DNA of 6,131 nt. It comes from Candidatus Brocadiia bacterium. Lineage in GTDB: Bacteria > Planctomycetota > PUPC01 > DSUN01. How positions within the stretch are numbered: position 1 is the first letter of the stretch; every line of letters begins with the position of its first letter. The position numbers and the translations under genes are program-made. This document shows positions 1-5,419 of the stretch, piece by piece. The notes below the pieces were generated by a model. That model did not search any database, was not told the DNA's origin, and was given only the letters and a program-made list of their open reading frames with translations. The DNA lies in NCBI GenBank assembly GCA_016782825.1, contig JADHXT010000230.1:1-6131 (forward strand). Reading direction: 5' to 3'.

Positions 1-839
1 GGGTAGCTCCGCACGAGACGCCCCGTCGCGGCGTCGAGCGCCTGGAGCTGCTTGTGCGTGACCACGTAGACGCGGCCGCCCGCCGCCACGGGAAGCACGC
101 TCCCCGGCACGGCCGTGGCGGGGTAGCCGAGCCGCATGGGCGTCGGCTCGAGTCCCGCCTCCCACAGGCGCAGGCCGTTGAAGGCATCGCGGGCAATCAG
201 GCCGGCGTAGAAGAGACGCCCGCCGGCCGTCACCATGTTGCTCACCTCGTGCATCGGGCCTGCGACCCAGCGAACGCGCCGCGGCGGACCCACCAGACGG
301 TCGCCCGAGGCGGCGTTGCCGTCGGGGCCGTGGCGCGGGTGCCCCCACTCGTCCATCTCCTTCGGCCAGGGCTTGCGGAGAGCCTTGCCGCCCACCCACG
401 CCACGCCTCCCGGACACAGCACCCGCATCACCTCGGCGAGCGCGACGCCCGTGCGCGGCAGGTCCTCGGCCACAAGCAGGTTCACCAGATGCTCCGCGTA
501 GGGGAGCCGTGACGCATCGTAGCGCTCGGCCCACGCCTGCCCGTACAGGCGGCGCTCCCGGAGGAGCGTGCGGGCCTTCTCGACAGCCGCCCGCTCGGGA
601 TCCAGGCCGTGGACCAGGAAGCGGCCGTCGCTCGACAGCTCGGCGGTGAGCCTTCCGTCGCCACAGCCAAGGTGCACGCACAGCCCGCCGCTCACGCCGG
701 CCGCGCGCACGATCTCGGCGGCACGAGCCTTCGGGTCACCGGGCAGCCCCGCGCCGCAGGCGACGGCGGCGACTGCAAGCATGCCGAAGGTCAGGCGAGC
801 CGTTGTACTGCCGAATCCGCTGACAGAATCCTGGTGCAT
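1..839 (-). CDS. SAM-methyltransferase-like domain fused to PQQ-type beta-propeller, N-terminal part (3' end beyond window)
   Basis: The reading frame is open from an ATG at 837-839 to the window edge: 279 codons, C-terminus missing. Seen: a hydrophobic segment (about residues 16-33, rich in Ala/Val/Leu) that could be a signal peptide or membrane anchor. Next is a Rossmann-type methyltransferase core with motif I HLGCGDG (56-62), an acidic strand-2 end HGLD (77-80), a YDASRLPY motif (107-114) and the post-motif LCPGGVAWVGG (141-151). From about residue 164 comes the linker EWGHPRHGPDGNA, then RVRWVAGP and propeller-like blades such as VYVVTHKQLQALDAATGRL (257-275). Such fusions occur among planctomycetal PQQ-repeat proteins; the methyl acceptor is unknown, and catalysis is not assured. 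An in-frame TGA lies two codons upstream of the ATG, so the only other Met is at 780-782. That start has no ribosome site and would cut into the hydrophobic segment. AAGGG upstream of 839 is a weak, distant ribosome site. AVAC at residues 25-28 resembles a poor lipobox. Confidence 0.82.
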   Translation of the reverse strand, partial: MHQDSVSGFGSTTARLTFGMLAVAAVACGAGLPGDPKARAAEIVRAAGVSGGLCVHLGCGDGRLTAELSSDGRFLVHGLDPERAAVEKARTLLRERRLYGQAWAERYDASRLPYAEHLVNLLVAEDLPRTGVALAEVMRVLCPGGVAWVGGKALRKPWPKEMDEWGHPRHGPDGNAASGDRLVGPPRRVRWVAGPMHEVSNMVTAGGRLFYAGLIARDAFNGLRLWEAGLEPTPMRLGYPATAVPGSVLPVAAGGRVYVVTHKQLQALDAATGRLVRSY

Positions 840-893
840 AGATCACGGTGCCCTTATGCGGCCGTCGCGCCGTCGCGGGTGAGAGGGAGCATG

Positions 894-3206
894 TCACCTC
901 ACTTCCACAAGCTCGATCCCCAGGTCAGGTATGCACACATCGTCGTGGCCCGTCAAGCCCGGCACGACGATTCGGTCGGCGATGATCTGCCCCGGCTTCC
1001 ACATCCAGGTCGGCAAGACTCCGTCGGCGGGCAGATACCGCCACGACCGCGCGGACCTCCAGTCGACGCAGGTGAAATGGAGCACCACGGCGAGGTCTCT
1101 GTCGGTGGGCTTCTCGCAGCGCCAGTAGAGGGTCAGCTCGATGCCACCCGGGGCGCTGGCCTCGCCGATGCCCAGGAGGGTGGCGAAGCCATCGAAGGTG
1201 CCGCCCTCCGGCCACACGCCCTCGGGCACGGCTTCGACCAGATAGCCCTTGAACAGGTCGCTGCGGCCCTCGCGCTCGAAGATCAGAAAGCCGTCGCGGG
1301 CGAAAACGGGCGCGTAGAGGGGCGAGCGGAGGAGCGTGGCCCGATAGCCTGCCATGGTCGGGAGGCCCGCCCACTCGTCGTAGAGGTCGAGGGCGACGAA
1401 GCGGGCGCCCGCGAGATTCGTCGGCGCCAGGTAGAGGTCGGCCTGGTCGGTGAAGTGGGAGGCCAGGCGGTAGGAGGCGCACAGCGAGACGTCGCGCGGG
1501 ATACGCTCCCGCAGCTCCGAGACGATCCGCGTCCGCGGCGCCACGCGGAAGCGGCCCCACGGCATGGTCCGCACGAAGAAGAAGTAGCCCGACAGCACCG
1601 CTGCCACCACCAGCCCCGCCGCTGCGGCGCGCATCACACCCTTGCCGTCGCCCAGCCAGCGCGCCGGCACCAGACGTCGCAGCACAATGCCTCGCCGCTC
1701 GCTCAGGTTCTTCAGCCCGTACACCGCCGCCAGATAGAGGCCCGCAAGCGCGGGCGCCTGCGAGCCGATGAGCAAGGTGTGCTTGGCGTGGTAGCGGGCC
1801 AGGACCAGGATGGCGAAGCTCGCCGCCCACGTGCCCGCCGCCGACGGGCTCAGCAGCGGCAGCAACAGCAGCGGCACCAGCAGATGCAGGAGGAACCACA
1901 CCTTGAGCGGCTTGCCGAACATGTAGGCCAGCGTGTCGAGCGGATGGCGGACCACGTTCACGACCACCTCAGGCGCGCTCGACCCGAAGCGAGCCAGGAA
2001 CGGCGTGAACTGGGGCGAACTGTCCAGCGCGTAGGGCTGAATCACCCGCGTGGCCAGGACGAACCAGCCGATGCCCAGGGCAATGGCTCCCGCCGCCGCT
2101 CCCCATCGCCGATGCCGCCACGCCAGGAACACCCCGAGCATGACCACCACCGGCGCCGCCGTCTCCTTGATGTAGAGCGCCAGGAACAGGAAGAAGAAGC
2201 CCCAGAGCAGGTTGCGCCGCTCCAGGAAGCACATGGCCCACAGCAGCGCCGTCGGCAGCATCACCATCGGGCTGAAGCCGTAGGTCGACGGCAGATTCAC
2301 GAAGGCCGTCGTCGGCGCGACCAGGTAGGCCACGGCGACGCACCACGCGGCGAAGCGGTCGCCCAGCACGCGCCGCGCCAGCAGATAGACCGGCACCGCG
2401 CCGATGCCGAGCCACGCCGTGTGGAGCACCATGAGGAGCTCGTGGCGCGGCCACAGGCGATACAGCCACGCCAGCGGCGCGACGATGCAGTGGGCGTGAG
2501 GGGTGAACAGCGTGCCCGTGGGCGAGGCATTGGACCGCAGCGCCTCGCCCTGGCTGCCGTGGAACAGCGCCTCGGCGACAACGCCCGTGTCGGGAAAGCC
2601 CATATGGAGGGCGTGGTACTCCTTCAGGCACAGGGTGGTGAAGACCGCGATGTAGACGGCGCAGAGCGCCCACACGCCGCCCGTCGAGCACACGGCCCGC
2701 GCGAGTCGACCCTCCGCCGACGGCCGCAGCAGATGCGCCGCCACCGCGACGCACAGCGCCCCGCACAGAATCATAAGGAATACCGGCCCGATCGTCAGCG
2801 GCAGCCCGACCCAGTGGTGCGCCGGCACCGCCAGCAACGCAATGAGCGGATACAGCGCGACCGCTGCTCGTGGCAGCGCCTCAGCAACCCTCATCCCCTC
2901 ACGCCGCGCCAGCGCCCACGCCACGGCCAGCCACCCCCCCAGTCCCACGACCGACCATCCCACGGCAAATGGCAGCAGCCGCGGGAAGCGCAGCGACCCG
3001 CTCGCATCGCTCGGCACATACTCGTTGCCCTGCGCGTGAGGCTGGGTGATGTAGTAGAGGTTGTAGTCGCCCTCTCGCCCGCGGAAGTAGAAGGCCGACC
3101 CCAGCGTCGCCGCCGCCACCGCCAGGAACACCAGCGACGCCGGCAGCGCGAGACTCCGTTGGCCTCGTGGCGGTCGTCCCGACGGTACCGGTCGGCTGGG
3201 CGGCAT
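894..3206 (-). CDS. DUF2079 family polytopic membrane protein (GT-C glycosyltransferase-like) with C-terminal soluble domain
   Basis: A 770-residue integral membrane protein. Seen: a basic N-terminus, then about a dozen hydrophobic spans between residue 21 and about 500 and another at 525-545. The DUF2079 signature region covers about residues 195-360: FPDTGVVAEALFHGSQG with Asp206, HAHCIVAPLAWLYRLWP, then LLARRVLGDRFAAW, PSTYGFSPMVMLP and ALYIKETAAPVVVMLGVFLAW. After the last span, IPRDVSLCASYRLASHF and ARFVALDLYDEW match the extracytoplasmic tail usual in this family. Residues about 685-770 (IELTLYWRCEKPTDRDLAVV onward) look like an added beta-sandwich. Known: DUF2079 proteins are predicted GT-C-fold relatives, suggesting transfer of a lipid-linked sugar at the envelope; Asp206 fits the first-loop acidic residue of GT-C enzymes. 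The substrate cannot be inferred. The ATG lies 12 nt after the upstream stop with GAGG at 3214-3217. Ends in TGA at 894-896. Confidence 0.9.
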   Translation of the reverse strand: MPPSRPVPSGRPPRGQRSLALPASLVFLAVAAATLGSAFYFRGREGDYNLYYITQPHAQGNEYVPSDASGSLRFPRLLPFAVGWSVVGLGGWLAVAWALARREGMRVAEALPRAAVALYPLIALLAVPAHHWVGLPLTIGPVFLMILCGALCVAVAAHLLRPSAEGRLARAVCSTGGVWALCAVYIAVFTTLCLKEYHALHMGFPDTGVVAEALFHGSQGEALRSNASPTGTLFTPHAHCIVAPLAWLYRLWPRHELLMVLHTAWLGIGAVPVYLLARRVLGDRFAAWCVAVAYLVAPTTAFVNLPSTYGFSPMVMLPTALLWAMCFLERRNLLWGFFFLFLALYIKETAAPVVVMLGVFLAWRHRRWGAAAGAIALGIGWFVLATRVIQPYALDSSPQFTPFLARFGSSAPEVVVNVVRHPLDTLAYMFGKPLKVWFLLHLLVPLLLLPLLSPSAAGTWAASFAILVLARYHAKHTLLIGSQAPALAGLYLAAVYGLKNLSERRGIVLRRLVPARWLGDGKGVMRAAAAGLVVAAVLSGYFFFVRTMPWGRFRVAPRTRIVSELRERIPRDVSLCASYRLASHFTDQADLYLAPTNLAGARFVALDLYDEWAGLPTMAGYRATLLRSPLYAPVFARDGFLIFEREGRSDLFKGYLVEAVPEGVWPEGGTFDGFATLLGIGEASAPGGIELTLYWRCEKPTDRDLAVVLHFTCVDWRSARSWRYLPADGVLPTWMWKPGQIIADRIVVPGLTGHDDVCIPDLGIELVEVR

Positions 3207-3215
3207 CCGGATGCC
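3202..3215 (-). promoter_or_regulatory. 14-bp perfect palindrome over the DUF2079 start codon
   Basis: GGCATCCGGATGCC is its own reverse complement. Its 3' arm in the mRNA holds the ATG of the DUF2079 gene (3204-3206), and its 5' arm covers half of the GAGG ribosome site (3214-3217). As RNA it could fold into a 5-bp stem with a CCGG loop. A ribosome finishing the upstream gene at the TGA at 3219-3221 would open it, which suggests translational coupling. The palindrome is directly visible; the regulatory role is inference, and a chance palindrome in GC-rich DNA is possible. Confidence 0.4.
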
Positions 3216-3217
3216 TC
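3214..3217 (-). promoter_or_regulatory. ribosome-binding site of the DUF2079 gene
   Basis: GAGG lies 7 nt upstream of the ATG at 3204-3206 and just after the stop codon of the pilin-like gene. The position supports this start over any internal one. Confidence 0.6.
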
Positions 3218-3218
3218 G

Positions 3219-3965
3219 TCAGGGGGCCTTCGGGGTGGCCGGCGCGCTGTCGTCTGTCTGGTAGGGACGTCCGATGGCGTCGTAGTCCTTCCCGCCCTCG
3301 ATGTTGAGCGGCGTCTCGGGCTCGCCTCGACTGCGCAGGATGGCATTGACGGCTTCGAGCCGCTCGACCAGTTCTTCCTCTGGCATGCCGTAGTCGATGG
3401 CGTCGAAGAAGCAGGACATCCTCAGCTTTCCCCTGTCGTCAGCGTAAGCGTTCCGCGCCACGAGGTCGTCGACGGTATCGTAGCCTTGACCGCTGAGCCC
3501 GATGGCGAAGACGATGCGAACGGTGGTCTTCCACGGGCCTCCCGGCGGATGGGGCCTGCCACACCACAGGACGGGGATCACCGGTCCTTTGAGGGTCGCA
3601 AGAATCTCGTCCCAAGCCGCCGGGGAAGCACTCACCATCTGCCAGCCGCCGATCATGTGCTCGGGCGCGCCGAGGTTGCAGTTGCCGCTCGCTCCCTGCA
3701 CGTCGAGCCGGCAGACCAACTCCTCCCCCGGCACGCCCGGCTCGTGAGGGAACTCGCCGTGCGCGAGGAGGTAGCGGTCCAAGGCGAGGCCAACGAAACT
3801 CGCGTGATTCCTGCACGAGGCGAAGGGGGCTTTGTGCCGGCCCGGGTCGAGCCAGCGGCGCCACACGAACACCGCGCCGACGCAGAGGGCCGTGAGCGCG
3901 ACGGCCCTGACAACCGCCTTGATGCACCCCCTCGGGAGCAGCCGGGGTGCGGGTGGCTTGTCCAT
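3219..3965 (-). CDS. membrane-anchored protein resembling a degenerate pseudopilin (DUF1559/H-X9-DG-like), function unknown
   Basis: A 248-residue protein with a short basic cytoplasmic N-terminus, one membrane span (about residues 16-35, then RR) and an external domain. Right after the anchor, ASCRNHASFVGLALDRYLLA (49-68) then HGEFP has the spacing of the Cys-x-Asn-Asn-Leu...Gly-Leu-Ala-Leu...Tyr...Phe-Pro segment of planctomycetal pseudopilins. LWCGRPHPPGG (133-143) and VRIVFAIGLSGQG (149-161) resemble the later 'HP...R.VLF.DG.V' part. Cysteines at 51, 85, 96, 135 and 185 could form disulphides outside the cell. Residues 161-248 match nothing I recognise. Absent: the Gly-Phe-Thr-Leu-Ile-Glu prepilin peptidase site, so it is probably not assembled like a pilin. 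ATG start with GAGGA 4 nt upstream, 7 nt after the PHP stop. The pseudopilin link is inference from short motifs. Confidence 0.83.
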   Translation of the reverse strand: MDKPPAPRLLPRGCIKAVVRAVALTALCVGAVFVWRRWLDPGRHKAPFASCRNHASFVGLALDRYLLAHGEFPHEPGVPGEELVCRLDVQGASGNCNLGAPEHMIGGWQMVSASPAAWDEILATLKGPVIPVLWCGRPHPPGGPWKTTVRIVFAIGLSGQGYDTVDDLVARNAYADDRGKLRMSCFFDAIDYGMPEEELVERLEAVNAILRSRGEPETPLNIEGGKDYDAIGRPYQTDDSAPATPKAP

Positions 3966-3969
3966 CGCA

Positions 3970-3974
3970 TCCTC
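3970..3974 (-). promoter_or_regulatory. ribosome-binding site of the pilin-like gene, overlapping the PHP stop codon
   Basis: The mRNA reads TGAGGATGCGATG: the TGA stop of the PHP gene (3973-3975) shares bases with the GAGGA ribosome site, which sits 4 nt before the ATG at 3963-3965. This is typical of translationally coupled genes and fixes the start. Confidence 0.65.
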
Positions 3975-5334
3975 AGGGGCTGAGGGCTTGCCGGATGGCC
4001 TCGGCGCCGCAATCCTCCGGCAGCTTGGAGAGCGCCTCTCGCGCGGCGGCGGGCGGGAAGCCGCGACGGCCGACGTCGAGGTAGAAGGCGTTGGCGGCGG
4101 CGCGGTCGGAGCCGAAGGCGTCGCGCGCCCAGGGGCTCATGCGGCCCTTGCCGCCAGCACGCTGCATGAGGGTGTGGCCGTAGAGGATATACGCCCCGTC
4201 GCGGAAATCGTCCCAGAAGGGCGCGATCTCGGGGGCGGCGAAGGTGTCGACGAACTTCTGGCCGTAGTTGTTCATCTCGGTGCCGATGCTGAAGATGAGG
4301 TCCCGCTCGCGCGCGGCGGCAACGGCCTCGCCGAGCTTGCGCACCTTCAGCTCCTTCTCGGCGGCGTGCTTGAGGTTCCAGTTGCGGTCGGGGATCATGT
4401 TGTAGGCGAGGCAGCCGAGGCCGACGAACCAGTCGGCGAGCTTGCCCGCGTCCTCCTCGCCGGCCCGCGTGCCGTCGAGCCAGGTCGCGCAGGGGATCGC
4501 CTCGATGGCCGCGGTCATCCGCACCACGTCGGCGATGGGCGGGAACGTGGTCTCGTCGGGCTGCTGGTAGCCCGGGCCGCCGCGCTTCATCAGCTTCGCG
4601 CGAATGGCGGTGCGGAACTTCGCGGTGTCGCCGAAGAGCGCGCGGATGTCGTCGGCGCTCAGCCCGGTCCGCTCGGCCCAGTACCGCGCGCGATCGGCTT
4701 CGTCGGGGAAGAGGGCCTCGGCCTTGGCCTGGAAGACGCCGAGCAGGTGGCGCTCGGTCACGCTGCCCGACGGCCCGAGGGGCATGACCTCGCTCTCGTA
4801 GTCGATCTCGATTGGCGCCAGCACGGGCCGCAGGCGCTCGAGCACGGCCTCATTGCGCGCCCGGGCGCCGGCCCGCATGCGGTCGAGAATCGCCTCCGCC
4901 TCCGAGCCAGGCTCCGGCAACCGCGTGTAGCCCGTGCCCATGAAGTAGAGCACCCCCGGCTCGCCCGGCGAGCTGAACTCCTTGCCCGCAAAGTCGTGCG
5001 CAAAGACCCGCGTCTCGAGCGCGACGTTCGTCCTCAGCTCGCAGATATCCCCTGCGGCGAACATCTCGTCCATCGCGTCGAGCACGTCGAAATCGACCGA
5101 CCCTGCCACGTCGAGGCCGATCTTCTTCGCCTCCCACACGATGCGGCTCGGCGACCAGTCGCGGTAGTGGAACGAGAAAAACGTGTGGAAATGCACGTTC
5201 ACCATCCCCGTCGGCTCGGGCAGCTCCACCTCGCCCGCTCCCGCCCTTCCGACCAGCTCCCGCAGCGCGCCCAGCCGCGCCGCGAGTCCGAAGTCACTCA
5301 GCCGCTCTTCCAATCTCTTGATCTCTTCCGGCAC
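3973..5334 (-). CDS. divergent PHP-domain protein (putative metal-dependent phosphoesterase)
   Basis: A 453-residue, probably cytoplasmic protein with no signal peptide or membrane span. PHP motif I is clear: NVHFHTFFSFHY (46-57) with the metal-ligand pair His48 and His50. Motif II has the usual shape, VDFDVLDAMDEMFAAG (80-95), but Phe82 stands where the canonical TDHD has His. ALETRVF (105-111) gives the motif III Glu107, and RHLLGVF (195-201) supplies the later His196. The downstream sites are altered: ATWLDG (283-288) where an AHP-like motif is expected, and SIGTEMNNYG (349-358) in place of the common GSDAH. IPDRNWN (314-320) and YGHTLM (385-390) look like family-specific motifs. Known: PHP proteins hydrolyse phosphoesters with a di- or trinuclear metal centre. 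The substrate is unknown, and activity needs the altered ligands to be replaced. The start is GTG (5332-5334) behind a strong purine-rich ribosome site; the next Met (44) would remove a leading helix. Confidence 0.87.
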   Translation of the reverse strand: MPEEIKRLEERLSDFGLAARLGALRELVGRAGAGEVELPEPTGMVNVHFHTFFSFHYRDWSPSRIVWEAKKIGLDVAGSVDFDVLDAMDEMFAAGDICELRTNVALETRVFAHDFAGKEFSSPGEPGVLYFMGTGYTRLPEPGSEAEAILDRMRAGARARNEAVLERLRPVLAPIEIDYESEVMPLGPSGSVTERHLLGVFQAKAEALFPDEADRARYWAERTGLSADDIRALFGDTAKFRTAIRAKLMKRGGPGYQQPDETTFPPIADVVRMTAAIEAIPCATWLDGTRAGEEDAGKLADWFVGLGCLAYNMIPDRNWNLKHAAEKELKVRKLGEAVAAARERDLIFSIGTEMNNYGQKFVDTFAAPEIAPFWDDFRDGAYILYGHTLMQRAGGKGRMSPWARDAFGSDRAAANAFYLDVGRRGFPPAAAREALSKLPEDCGAEAIRQALSP

Positions 5335-5336
5335 TG

Positions 5337-5356
5337 CTCTTCTTCCTCTCTTTTTC
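5337..5356 (-). promoter_or_regulatory. 20-nt all-purine leader and ribosome-binding site of the PHP gene
   Basis: On the minus strand the 20 bases just before the GTG start are all purine and contain GAGAGGAAGAAGAG, offering GAGG/AGGA about 9-10 nt and GGAAG 7 nt from the start. It supports the GTG start. The surrounding 70-nt spacer (5335-5404) is less GC-rich than the genes. No convincing -35/-10 pair was found in it. Confidence 0.5.
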
Positions 5357-5403
5357 GCGTCCTTTAGCGTGTTTCGCGGGCATGTCTCTTGTCCTCTCTT
5401 CTC

Positions 5404-5419
5404 ATCACCCGCGGGTGAT
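5404..5419 (-). repeat. 16-bp perfect palindrome spanning the ADP-ribosylglycohydrolase stop codon
   Basis: ATCACCCGCGGGTGAT equals its reverse complement and encodes the last Ile-Thr-Arg-Gly plus the TGA stop (5405-5407). As RNA it could form a 6-bp stem with a CGCG loop. No T-run follows in the mRNA, so it is not a standard intrinsic terminator; it might be a protein-binding site, a weak pause or stability element, or chance. Confidence 0.4.

Noticed and set aside
54..512. Plus-strand open frame opposite the methyltransferase-propeller gene
   Set aside because: The minus strand encodes a coherent SAM-binding and propeller sequence here; the plus-strand translation has no family features.
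840..893. Possible terminator or promoter between the DUF2079 and methyltransferase genes
   Set aside because: On the minus strand there is a GC-rich tandem GCGACGGC-like repeat but no inverted repeat followed by a T-run and no convincing -35/-10 pair.
925..1899. Minus-strand alternative frame of 324 codons inside the DUF2079 gene
   Set aside because: Its Arg/Gly/Ala-rich sequence is typical of an off-frame reading of GC-rich DNA. The 770-residue frame carries the membrane spans and DUF2079 motifs.
609..3983. Plus-strand open frame of 1124 codons, the longest in the window
   Set aside because: It mirrors three genes codon for codon. Its translation is low-complexity (Arg/His/Gln/Ala-rich) without domains, while the minus-strand proteins have clear family motifs and ribosome sites.
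3832..5367. Plus-strand open frame of 511 codons
   Set aside because: It is the exact register complement of the PHP gene, with Val/Ala/His/Arg-rich sequence and no recognisable motif.
5335..5404. Small gene or promoter in the spacer before the PHP gene
   Set aside because: An ATG inside the spacer (CATG near 5381) opens only a Lys/Arg-rich frame that runs out of register into the PHP gene, with no ribosome site of its own. No sigma-70-like promoter boxes stand out.
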